From Notolepis coatsorum (Eukaryota > Chordata > Actinopteri > Aulopiformes > Paralepididae): a DNA stretch of 64,000 nt. Below are positions 42,925 to 53,977 of the stretch, piece by piece. The stretch covers positions 128,215,583 to 128,279,582 of the forward strand of contig OZ020588.1 in NCBI GenBank assembly GCA_963971535.1, read 5' to 3'. The position numbers and the translations under genes were made by a program. Every line of letters begins with the position of its first letter. Position 1 is the first letter of the stretch. The notes beneath the pieces were generated by a model. The model had not been told where the DNA came from. It saw nothing but the letters and a program-made list of their open reading frames with translations, and searched no databases.

Positions 42925-44440
42925 TGTGTTCTAAGAAGTAACTATAGAAGACAAAGCTAAGGATAAGTACAAATTGGACTTCTAAAATAAGCACAGATAA
43001 TAATAGTGTTGAACAAATCTACCATTAGACTGAAAGGCTGGTCATGGAATTGGAAGCCAATACTGTGGGGCCTGTTCCTCTGGAAACCACAGGTGGGGGA
43101 AAATGAAACCCCATAGATTTAAATACAGTCTTAAGATGACTACTTTCCCCCTTCTCTGTAAACATTCAAACAATAGACTTTTGGAGCCCCCAGCCAAGGG
43201 CTGAATAGGTTGCCAGCCAACTGTTATGTAGAGAAAGGTCTTAGCTTGGGGGGATGAGGCAATCATCCATTTTGCTATTCAACTGTAGATAACACATCCG
43301 TGAGAGAGCATTTTGCTACATCACTTCAAAGAAGTGTCGGGTGTTCCTGCAAGACACAGAGGAATCGCCTGTAACCAAAAGGCTCCTCCTGTCTGCTAGA
43401 ACAGATGAAAATTGCTTTGGCTTAGAAAACGTAGTTTTAATGCAAATAAACATTAAAGATTGTACCTCAAAATATCAGTAAAATACAGACCCTTTCATTT
43501 CAGTCAGTCTAAAACAACGTAGGTCGTTTTTAGACTCATCAAAGGATAAGTTAAATAATAAAACCTAGTTTGGATTAAAGAAACCGTTGCAAGTAGACTT
43601 AAAATACTTGGAGAATAATAAAATAACCTTTTACTTGAAAATAGCAAGATAGAATTCCTTTGTGCTTGTTAAAAACCATAAATAGGGCTAAACATAGTTT
43701 CTAGGCCCCAATTAAAATCAGGAAAAAGATACACTCATGATTAAAGTATAGCCATAATTAATTCCTAATCTATTAGTCAGTCAAATGAAATGCTGTATAC
43801 TTTAAACACGTTAAAACAGAACAGTACGTTTGTGCTTAGAAATAGACAGGACTACCTCTGGATTCAAATTAAACTCCATATTTGGTGACTCAAAATGGTC
43901 GCGAGATGCTTTAGCCAATCAGGACATAGAAGAACCTCCCTCTGACGTATTCGTCCAGCGTATTCTAGAGGAGGAGTTTAACCTTTAAAACAGACTGCAA
44001 ACTAGACCGGAAAAAAAGGAGCCGCTTGAAACCATTCCATGCACAAGCGAGACGGACGGAGGATTGCCTGAAGAGACGGAACGAGAATACAAATCCCTTT
44101 GTCTCCAGGGGCAACAAGAGAATCAACAAACAGACGCCATTGACGAAGACCATTCTTTTTAACTGCTTTTGCTTAGTCTGAGACAAGGGTTCGGTGGCAT
44201 AGTACCATAGCATACTTGGATCATTGCACATTCCAGTTGATTGAAACAGATCATTTTTGTATAACTCTGTGGATTTTAATAAACCACTACTTTTGAAATA
44301 ACTACACTCTCCTTTTCTTATTTCTGCTCCTCCGCCGTCCTACAACCGTGGTTTTTATTTAGTGATAGATTTAGGGCTCTACAGAACACAACGCAGGGTA
44401 GGTTAGATATATGGTTAAGTAAACCCTATCTCCTATTACG
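42925..44440 (+). repeat. 5' LTR
   Basis: The right 920 bases match 49901-50820. It contains a CCAAT box (about 43914), a TATA-like TTTAAAAC (about 43985) and AATAAA at about 44278, ordered as U3-R-U5. The left border is set by the candidate target duplication and is less sure. Confidence 0.65.
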
Positions 44441-45969
44441 AATAATGGTGCTCGTGACCCTGCCTGGTACGCTTTATTTTTTCGACAAAACGAGCAGGCC
44501 GCTCGTTGGACATCGGCGCCTGACGATCGGGATCATCACAACAACGTTCTGCGAATCTGCTTAAATCAGGTGAGTGAGATACGAGGCCGTAATGTCGGGA
44601 TACGAAGCGTCCAGTTTGTCTGGGGTTGTAATCGACCCCGCAATAACTTCATGGGACTCGCCGAGGCAGAGATGTCTGTCTGGGTGGGGACAATGATGAG
44701 GTAGCGGGGATAGCGTAACGTTCGATAAATGTCATATTGTGCAGGGTCAATTTTAAGCGGGGATGTTCAGAATATCACTCGTAATTGATGGAATCACACT
44801 GCGCTTGGGTGGATGGTATTTGATCATTGCCAAATCATCTAAGGCGTTCGGAAAGTGCGATAGCAGTACATTCTGAATTAACAGCCAGGCCACTGGTCTT
44901 TTTCAGGAGTTGTAAGGTAAGACGGGTAGTTTTTTTCGTGTAATGTACAGCGGGTGTGTTTGATGTGTGTATATGCACCTGGAACATCAGGCCTCCGTCG
45001 AATGTCACCTCTCAAACGGCAGACACGGGGGCACAGCATGTCGGGCATTACTCAATGGTACTTTCAGGCTTCGATCCAACGCTGTACACCACGCGGAATC
45101 AGACGGTTATGTAGAAAAGCGCACGTATGACAGGATCGTTACGGGTCGTGGGGATCTTAAATGGTGGGAAAATAGACGAAAGGGGGCCTTCCCGGGTGAG
45201 CATGTAAGCTTAGAGGTTCGATCCAGGCTAGCCGACACTCAGTGTTTCTACGAGCGGGGCATTTCTCTGGGAGTAGCAGCTGTCCTAACCATGATCTAGC
45301 CGTTTTAGAGCTTGATTAAGGGGGAGCGGGGTTGCCTCCTAACCGTGAGAACGTTAGTTAAAACGAGGCAATGTTCGACGGATATCCCACAAGGGCGTGC
45401 TCACCTGGGCGTCTATTTCACTGTTTCGGCGCACGACTACAATACAGTAAGCTCTTAGGAACAATCGTTTGATTTAGACTGTATACAATGTAGATGTTTA
45501 TTGTGTGTATTGTAATACGAACGCTCTTAGCGCGGTAGGAATGTGCGCGTGGAAAGTATTTAAAAAAGTAACAATACGTGGCAATGCTAATGGCTAAGCT
45601 AGGTTAATGGCTGGAGCTAACGGCTGAGCTACCGGCTGGATAAGGTCAAGATAGCTTTTTCAAAATCTGATGACAACAAAGACTTTGAACCGGAAGTCGT
45701 TCTAAGCTAAGCTAGAAAAATGGCGGACGCTGACGGCGGGGTCAAACTAGCAATTGCATGGCCTATGTATAATGTAATGTTTTTGTATTGTTTAATCTGT
45801 AAACTAGCGCTTAAAGGGATTAAAGTTGTGTTGCGCTAACGTCGCGGTGTGTTGTGCCACTCGTAACAAAGGGACGATAGGCCGTTTAGGGGACGTTGTT
45901 ATGGTGGCGGGGGACGATGCTAAGCTAAACTAACTAGCCGCGCTAGGCTATCGGGCGATAACATGGTTG

Positions 45970-46080
45970 GGCTAAGCTAATTGAGCTAGCAATGCTAAGC
46001 TAACGGGGCTAATGTTGCTAAGCTAACGGAGCTAATGGTGCTAAGCTAACGAAGCTAATATGCTAAGCTACCTATGCTAA
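45970..46080. repeat. GCTAAGCTAACG minisatellite
   Basis: Four to five units of about 22-24 bases containing GCTAAGCTAACGGAGCTAAT. Looser GCTAAC-type motifs extend back to about 45580. Confidence 0.85.
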
Positions 46081-46639
46081 CGATATAGCATGGTGGAACT
46101 CTCGGTAAATATCGCGGTATGCTACTAAGGCGACTTCACATTTAAACAGGAAGCGCAACCATTTTGAACAGGAAGCGTGGCCATTTGGCGACCATTTTGG
46201 ATTTTTTTTAGTTTTTTATTGTTTTTTACGTTTTGCATGATGGCGGTTGAAGAATGAATGTATGTACATAACTGGTTAGCAATCTATATCAATTGTTGGC
46301 CCAGTATGATGGCGGTAGTGGGGAAAAACGGGACAGATGAGTGTGTTTTGTTTGTGACTGTAGGAACTGTTTTAAGCTGGTGGTAAGCAGTGTATGGGGT
46401 GGTAGATACAAGGGGTGTTTGTTTAGAAATGCAGTAGGGGGCGGCAGAGGCCAGGTTGGGTTCCCATTCAAAGCTGCTCTTGGTTTTCATCTTGTTCTTT
46501 CACTTATAATGTAATATCTTTACTATCACGGTAACTTGGGGTTAAGGTTAGATAGATTAATGGCTGATTAGATTGTTAAGTAGTAATAGTTATTGAAAGT
46601 ATAGTATAGTCTGATAATAGGATGTGGGGGGATGTGGAG

Positions 46640-46805
46640 TCCCATCTTCTTCCTCCTCTCCCTACCCCCCCTCCTTCATCTCCGTCTCTTCCTCCCCCCC
46701 TCTCCCCCCCTCTCCCTCCCTCCCTCCTTCCCCCCCTCCTTCCCTCCCTCCTTCCTTACCCCCCCTCCCCTTCTCTCTCTCTCTCCCTCTCTGTCTCTCT
46801 CTCAT
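46640..46805. repeat. CT-rich low-complexity tract
   Basis: Pyrimidine-only stretch of TCCTCC, CCCTCCTTCCCT and TCTC runs. Proline/serine frames through it are compositional. Confidence 0.9.
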
Positions 46806-47117
46806 GCACTGCCTTACTCGTTTTTGTTTTTCTCCCTTGTCACGTGGATGAAGTTGGGATCTAGGTTGGCTTGCTGTTTGATATTCAATTATAGTGTTAT
46901 GTTTTCAATTTGATGTTAATGAAGGAGGTTTTAAGCTAGAATCTGTATCTGTTCTAGACAGTTATGGCCGGTTTTAAATACTGGTGATTTTGATTCGGGT
47001 AATGGATCATGCGTTGTAATAGGGGAAAGGGAAGTTTAGTTTAGATACAGATGGGGTAGCACAGGTGTACAATTGGGAGTGCGGTGGGGTACAGTGGTAC
47101 GCTCGTTCTTTTTCTTA

Positions 47118-47187
<70 letters not shown>

Positions 47188-47190
47188 ATT
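47118..47190. repeat. (TC)n microsatellite
   Basis: About 30 TC units after a short C run. Confidence 0.97.
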
Positions 47191-48797
47191 GAATATATTC
47201 AGTATGCCTAGTGGCTCATACAAGTTATGTATACAGTTGGGTTCAGACTGGCTTAAGTATGGTAGTTTATAATGATACGAGCTCTCTTCGCTGTCTCTTT
47301 CTCTCCTATTCTTTTTTTTGATTGATGCCTTTACGAGTGGGCTTAGGTGTATAGTGTGAACTTGTTTATTTATTTATTGGTGTCTCCTGTTTGTGGACTG
47401 GGTCAGGTAATACTAAATAGTCTGTAGGGGGTATATATTTTTTCATTTAGACAAGGTGCTAGCTCCATACTCACTTCAAATTTATTAGCATAGGTTTGTG
47501 CAGGGAGGTGTTGTTATGGCGAATGTAAGAGTCTGGGTGCCGGGTAGGCGCTACCCGTCTGAGTATGTGTATGGTGGGATGGTGTTGGTAATGTTCCTTA
47601 TAGGGGGAGCCAAGGTTTTTCGTTCAGGTTCGAAACTGAGGCGATAATGCTTTGGGCTTAAAAGTGGCAGGCCGTTGAGAAGTCAAGGGTCTGTGAGGAT
47701 ATTACTGTAGGTATAGTGCGGACGTCTATGAGTTTATGACATGGACAACTGGGCTATGTAACGGTCAAGGGTTTAGTGATCTAAATCACAAAAAAATAAT
47801 TTTTTCCCTTGGTAGCAGTTGGAGGAAGAGGTCAACACCAAGATTTTTGGTGTTGTAGGGGGAAGTGTATATTAATTATGAGAAATTATGTTGTATGACA
47901 GGTGAATTGTGATGTACGATAAGAATACATTTTAGATTTCTAAGAAGGAAATGTAATAATTACAGCTACACATAGAAGGAAATGTTAAAATTAGATCTAC
48001 ACATAGTCATTAAGCTGTCAGTGGCATTTAGAGTGTTTTATGACATTTATATGACAAATACATTAAGCGAAAGAGACATTTTAATCAACTAAATGACCAT
48101 ATCCACCAATTTTTTTTGAAAATGATAGGCTGTTGTGAAACTAATTCTGATTGTTCTAAGGAGGATCATCAAGGAACCAGGAACGGACGGGTGAGGTTGA
48201 TGCACATGTATTCCTCAGAGAACCGTGTGAGAGGATACAGGACAAAGTGATCGGAACATCCCGTTTTCCGATTGGACAACAGACAGAACGCAGCTAAGGC
48301 CGTGTCGTTATGTTCAAATAAATTGCACTAACTCTCTCTAAAGTGATATTAGTATAGAGATGCCCAACATTTCCATGCTTAAAGATAATAATGGAATGAA
48401 AAGGGAAATACCACTGCTAATTAAGTGTATGTGTTTTTGTCTTTCTTTCTCCACAGTTGCTCGGCGAGGACAGAGGCAGTTCTGACGATTCCAACTCCAA
48501 AAGGGAAAAATTGGCTATTGCAGCCTGGGTATAGTATGATAAGCGACTTATCGATTCCTGTCTGCACCAGTACAAATTTGACAGTGTGAGGGAATTTACC
48601 TCAAGTTGATAGTTTTAAACACAGAGAAACTTGTTTTTCCAAACGGTAATATTACGAGTGCGTGAAAGTGAGTAACGAGTTCACCTTGGTGAAATTTTGG
48701 TTAAGAGCAAATAGAAGTAAATAAGATAACAAAAACGAGTGTTGACAATCAGTCTGTTTAAATAACCCGGGATATAACAAATAGAAGCGATATAGAA

Positions 48798-49901
48798 ATG
48801 GCCAACAATAGTCAGGCCAATAGTGGGGAAAGGCCAATAACCTCTGCAGATACTTCACTGACCAAATTGAGCAGTGACATTAACCTGATTGATTTGAATA
48901 TGACTGATTCCCCTCATGTGATGAGCGTGTCAGAGGGACTTGGAACGATGATTTTGACTCCAACACAGGGGGTCATTGGAGAGGGACAAACAGAGACAAC
49001 TGTTTTACTCCAACCAGAGCCGATCCACGCTGGAGTGTCCATTACAGGTGACTGCCATTTAACCAAGGGACAAAGAAAGCGACGGAGGAGAGTGGCATTG
49101 TTACAGCAGTCCCAGGAAGGCCGCTCTAGAACAGAGGCTGGACAGGGAGTGGGCACACCGACGGAGTGGCCAATACATGGGACCAACAGCAGGTATGGGA
49201 ATATACGTGAACAGTGTCCACAGCCCACAAGCTCCCCATGTCCAGAACCCCCCCAATACCAGAGCCAGAATGAGAGGCGGGGCCCAGTGACGGGAAGTCA
49301 GACCGCCAGCGCCGAGATGGAGGAAGGGGGGCCGACCTACAGACAACAGCTACAACAGAGAGCGTTTATAGAAGTGTTCGGACGACATGAGAAAGTTCAT
49401 CGAGACCTGATGGAGGCACAGCGGGCGATTGATCGAGCCACGCACGAGCTGAAAGTACTGGAACAAGAACTGGCTAAAAAGAATGAACTGCTGAGTGATG
49501 CGGTTTGTGATGTGATGCGTTGAGCGTCAGACCTAGGGCGCCGTGCTCAAATAATGCCATGTGCTCCGTTGCCTGGACAGGGAACTGGGCCGCAACATGG
49601 TGATGAGAACCACAGGAGGTGTGAGTTTCCAGGCCCCTCCCAACAACAGGCTCGAAGGACAGCGGCCAGATCCTGTGGCAAAGGGGGGCAGGCCCAGAGG
49701 TGGACCGTCAGAGGAAAAGGTCATGGAGGTAATAGCAAAGAGCAAGGACAGATTCTGGGGCCGACAAACCCAGGGCCATCCGATTACATGCGGGGGGCCC
49801 ACAGGGTCCCACAACCAAGGGAACAAGGACTGACTTGCTGGACGTGTGGAATGGTGGGTCATTATCAAAGGTCGTGTCTGCAGAGGCCACAGGCTGAATA
49901 G
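48798..49901 (+). pseudogene. Gag region with CCHC zinc knuckle
   Basis: The region starts at an ATG at 48798 (MANNSQANSGERPITSAD) and runs through Ser/Pro/Gln-rich sequence with a basic KGQRKRRRRVALL motif. A coiled-coil-like segment (AIDRATHELKVLEQELAKK) follows. Near the end is CWTCGMVGHYQRSC, a CCHC nucleocapsid zinc knuckle. No clear capsid domain is visible. The region is broken and is followed immediately by the 3' LTR, so the element carries gag but nothing downstream. Gag would be translated from the spliced or unspliced leader RNA. Confidence 0.7.
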
Positions 49902-50820
49902 TAGGTCGTTTTTAGACTCATCAAAGGATAAGTTAAATAATAAAACCTAGTTTGGATTAAAGAAACCGTTGCAAGTAGACTTAAAATACTTGGAGAATAA
50001 TAAAATAACCTTTTACTTGAAAATAGCAAGATAGAATTCCTTTGTGCTTGTTAAAAACCATAAATAGGGCTAAACATAGTTTCTAGGCCCCAATTAAAAT
50101 CAGGAAAAAGATACACTCATGATTAAAGTATAGCCATAATTAATTCCTAATCTATTAGTCAGTAAAATTAAATGCTGTATACTTTAAACACGTTAAAACA
50201 GAACAGTATGTTTGTGCTTAGAAATAGACAGGACTACCTCTGGATTCAAATTAAACTCCATATTTGGTGACTCAAAATGGTCGCGAGATGCTTTAGCCAA
50301 TCAGGACGTAGAAGAACCTCCCTCTGACGTATTAGTCCAGCGTATTCTAGAGGAGGAGTTTAACCTTTAATACAGACTGCAAACTAGACAGAAAAAAGGA
50401 GCCGCTTGAAACCATTCCATGCACAAGCAAGACGGACGGAGGATTGCCTGAAGAGACGGAACGAGAATACAAATCCCTTTGTCTCCAGGGGCAACAAGAG
50501 AATCAACAAACAGACGCCATTGACGAAGACCATTCTTTTTAACTGCTTTTGCTTAGTCTGAGACAAGGGTTCGGTGGCATAGTACCATAGCATACTTGGA
50601 TCATTGCACATTCCAGTTGATTGAAACAGATCATTTTTGTATTACTCTGTGGATTTTAATAAACCACTACTTTTGAAATAACTACACTCTCCTTTTCTTA
50701 TTTCTGCTCCTCCGCCGTCCAACAACCGTGGTTTTTATTTAGTGATAGATTTAGGGCTCTACAGAACACAACGCAGGGTAGGTTAGATATATGGTTAAGT
50801 AAACCCTATCTCCTAATACG
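49901..50820 (+). repeat. 3' LTR
   Basis: About 920 bases matching 43521-44440 with about ten substitutions, starting directly after the gag region and ending CTCCTAATACG. Confidence 0.85.
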
Positions 50821-51009
50821 ATACATGTAACATTATCTCTGGGGGGGGCGGAGCTGAGCGATCATGGAGTAGACGTGTTTCAGATGAGTTACCGTGCTGA
50901 ATATACGTTTCTCCCCATTAGTCTTTATTTTATTTTTATTTGTTTTTTTATCTGTTTGCTAGGTCGTCGTGTTTAGTACACTGTCATCGCCTTTTTTCGA
51001 CTTTCTGCG

Positions 51010-51918
51010 ATGACGGGGGTGGAAACCAGAGCCATGAGCGCCCCATCCAGCAAACCACCACCACCGGGCCTGGCCGCATCGTCGTCCGGTGTCGGGGAAA
51101 TAAGCGAAGCTGTGCTCTTGGTCATGACCAAGCTACACGCAGACTCTGAGGCACGCGTCGCTGAAGCACAGAAGAAAGTGTTGGCGGATTTTTGTGTCAA
51201 CCTCCGTCGTGAGATATCGGAAGAAATACGGTTGGCGGTGGTCCCGCTGACAGACAAGATGGAGTCGATTCACGCTGCCTCATCGGCTAATGCTAACGAA
51301 CTAGCCATGCTAACGACGGAGGTATCATTACAGTGCGAGAAGATGGCGGGTCTCGAATCCGCCCTGCTGGCTAGGCAGGCTGAAGTCAACAAACTACAGT
51401 CGGCAATGGAGGAGATGCAGTCCCGGGATAGACGCCACAACGTCAGGATTGTTGGAGTACCGGAGGCCAGCGGTGAAGGCCGTCTCTCTGAGACCATGCC
51501 CGAACTGCTGCAGAAAATACTAGGGACGGACGTCCTCCCTTCGCCTCCTGTCTGTGAGTCGGCCTACAGAGCGGGCAGGTTTTCTCCCGGCGTGAACAAA
51601 GAGCCGAGGCCCATCATAGTCAAGCTGAACAGGCTTCAGCAGAGAGAACTCATCATGCGGTCGGCTCGTACCAGAAGGGGTAATCTGAGGCTTGGCGATC
51701 ACAAAGTGGCCATTTTCGAAGACTTTACGCCGGAGGTTCAAGCACAGAGAGGCGAATACAAGGTGGTCCTGACTAAGCTATGGAAACTAGGCCTGAGGCC
51801 CACGTTATTCGCTCCCGCGAAATTATCTGTATTGGAGAAGGTCGATGGTCAGCGTTCATTTTGGTCATTGGCTAAAGCGAAGGAATATCTCGCGGGGATA
51901 CCCGAGACTGTTGATTGA
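51010..51918 (+). CDS. L1-type ORF1 protein
   Basis: 302 residues: a Pro/Ser-rich N-terminus, a coiled coil at about residues 45-140 (AQKKVLADFCVNLRREISEE and the AEVNKLQSAMEEMQSRDRR segment), then an RRM-like domain beginning HNVRIVGVPEASGEGRLSE near residue 143. The C-terminal domain includes PRPIIVKLNRLQQRELIM and IFEDFTPEVQAQR. This is the order of L1 ORF1 (transposase_22-like) proteins that trimerise and bind the LINE RNA. The stretch between the RRM-like start and the C-terminus matches what I know of fish L1 and Tx1 elements. The frame is open from the first ATG after the 5' UTR. ORF2 follows after 2.06 kb on the same strand. Confidence 0.88.
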   Translation: MTGVETRAMSAPSSKPPPPGLAASSSGVGEISEAVLLVMTKLHADSEARVAEAQKKVLADFCVNLRREISEEIRLAVVPLTDKMESIHAASSANANELAMLTTEVSLQCEKMAGLESALLARQAEVNKLQSAMEEMQSRDRRHNVRIVGVPEASGEGRLSETMPELLQKILGTDVLPSPPVCESAYRAGRFSPGVNKEPRPIIVKLNRLQQRELIMRSARTRRGNLRLGDHKVAIFEDFTPEVQAQRGEYKVVLTKLWKLGLRPTLFAPAKLSVLEKVDGQRSFWSLAKAKEYLAGIPETVD

Positions 51919-52264
51919 TATCTATGTCGGGTGAGTGACTTGGCGGTGTGGGCCTATATACATTGATTAGGCCGACTATTCACAAATACTTGCTGTCATG
52001 CCCAGACATGCTAACTGCCCACTGCCCATCCAACTAGCGGGGCTTCCCAATGACTTCTGTTACTTGCTAAAGCTGACCTCATGGTCGTACTTGTGTATCG
52101 CCTCTTTGGAAGCTAACGAGCTAGCTGAACAATGTACATAATAGGCTAACGTGCTATCCGGATTCATCACTAGCTTACGCGCTAGCCTCGGGCTAGCTAA
52201 GCGGGCTTCGTCTATCGTCTGCGCTGAGACATTCGAGACCCGTTAATGGTTACGTATTTTGGTT

Positions 52265-53577
52265 GCTGTTGCTGTTCAAAGTGACATTGGTTTGCACAAT
52301 TCAAGAGTGATCGGGTCCTTAACTAACTTCTGGTATGCTTTTATTTTTATATCCAGGTTGTTTTGAGCTTTGGGATCCAATAGTAGAAGCCAAGGTCGGT
52401 TGAATATGCATATACAATATATGATAACAGGTTTGGTCGGGTATGGCTTGCACTTTATGGCTATATGGTTATATGGCTTGCACTTTAGCCATAACCCTCT
52501 TTTCCTTTTTTTTTCTTATTGTCGCTGTTTTTATGTCATCTGTATGCGCGATTTAAATGTGATCCGATTCTACCTTGGACTAACTGCTGATATGCCTTAA
52601 TTTTGTTTGGAATTTTCCGTGATCCATTTGTGCTATAACGTTGCGACATTAATATGCAGACTCCAAGGTAGATGGTTACAGGGTTGATGTTGAGTAATTA
52701 TATAATAATGGCTAATCCATTATAGCTGTCATGTTAGGGCCAAGGCTCACGTTGGCTCTCGACCGAATATACATAAAATATGTGATAACAGGCTGGCTTA
52801 GGTTTAGCTTTGCTTGCACTTTAGCCATAACCCTCTTTTTCCTTTTCCTATTATTGTCGCTGTTTTAATGGCATTTGAATGAGCAATTTAACTGTGATTC
52901 GATCCTACCTTAGACTAACTGCTGATATGCTTTGATTTTGTTTAGAATTTTCCTTTATCCATTTATACTATAACGTTGCAACATTAATATGCAGACTACG
53001 AGGTAGATGGTCACAGGGTTGATGTTGAGTAATTATATAATGGCTAATTTTTCCATTATAGCTGTCATGTTAGGGCCAAGGTTCACGTTGGCTCTCGAAC
53101 GAATATACATAAATAATGTGATAACAGGCTGGGTCAGGTTTAACTTTGCTTGCACTTTAGCCATAACCCTCTTTTTCCTTTTCCTATTATTGTCGATTCT
53201 TACATAGGTTATGTCATTTCAGCCGTTGTGCCTGATCAGAGGGACTGCTTCAGGGGTGCACTTTAACCATAACCCCCTTTTTTCACTTTCTTATTATTGT
53301 CATTGTTTAATTGACATTGTTCACACAATTTTGCACAATTAACCTGTGACCCGATCCTGCCTTAGACTATCGGCTGGGATGCTTTAATTTAATTTTGTTT
53401 TGAATTTTCCTGTACCCATTTGGGCTATAACATTGCGACGTTGAAGCGCAGATTCGGAAATAGATGGTTGCAGGTTGATGTGGAGTTATTATTTAATAAT
53501 GGCTATCTTTACCATTATGGTTGTCTTATGTTGGGGCCAGGGCTCAGGTGGTTTTCGACCGATATCTTTATTGAATT
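52265..53577. repeat. 336-bp tandem array between LINE ORF1 and ORF2
   Basis: The phrase GCACTTTAGCCATAACCCTC marks unit starts at 52480 and 52816 (exactly 336 apart), again at 53152 (336 apart) and, as GCACTTTAACCATAACCCCC, at 53258. Units 1 and 2 are full, unit 3 is cut to about 106 bases, unit 4 is nearly full, and a diverged partial unit precedes them (about 52265-52479). Each unit carries a TTTTTCCTTTTCCTATTATT pyrimidine tract and AACTGCTGATATGC. No long frame crosses it. Confidence 0.9.
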
Positions 53578-53977
53578 TTATTTTTATTATTATTTGTGTT
53601 TATTGGACTAGTGGGGGTTTACTCAGGGGTTTATCTAGAGGGGGGTTGGAGTGGGGAGCGTCTTATTGGATCCATGTCTCTAGTGGGAAGTGATAGGAAG
53701 ATGACCATCCTCAGTGGATGGGGCATAGGGTGGGGATTGGAGAGTGGGTATAGGGGGGCTTATAATAGGACGGGTGGGTTAGGGTTTAGAGTAGAAGGAG
53801 GGGGGGTTGTAGCTGGGGTGGTATTTTTATGTGTTTTATGTACTGTTGTCTTATATGTGTGTAATTGTTCCTCCTCTGAACTCCTGGGATTGACCGTCTG
53901 GGCCCGCCTGGATCAGCGCCTCTGTACTCAGCCTGGCTGCACTGGTATGTTCTCTACGCATTTAGACGAGCTCGACC

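Larger units (their letters stand above)
44441..48797 (+). other. Long leader with intron-like splice signals
   Basis: TGGTGCTCGTGACCC at 44445-44459 is a primer-site-like sequence just after the LTR. AAATCAG/GTGAGT at 44569/44570 is a strong donor. TTTCTTTCTCCACAG at 48442-48456 is a strong acceptor with a long pyrimidine tract, about 340 bases before the gag start. The implied intron is about 3.9 kb. Inside are GCTAAGCTAACG minisatellites, CT-rich blocks and a (TC)n array. Nothing in it is clearly coding. Confidence 0.5.
42925..50820 (+). mobile_element. Retrovirus-like LTR element, gag only, broken
   Basis: A direct LTR pair (5' about 42925-44440, 3' 49901-50820) encloses a 4.3-kb leader and a gag region with a zinc knuckle. 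No pol or env was found. ATACA lies immediately outside both ends (42920-42924 and 50821-50825), a plausible 5-bp target duplication, though the LTR 3' end (..TACG) is not the usual CA. The shared LTR parts differ at about ten positions over roughly 920 bases, near one percent, so the insertion is fairly young. It can only have moved with help from a complete relative. A full-length L1-type LINE sits directly against its right end. Confidence 0.75.

Noticed and set aside
44967-45299. 110-codon frame in the leader of the gag-only element
   Set aside because: Lies in the presumed intron, no recognisable domain or conserved motif; kept out as unsupported.
46622-46913. Proline/serine-rich frames in three phases
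   Set aside because: All come from a CT-only tract.
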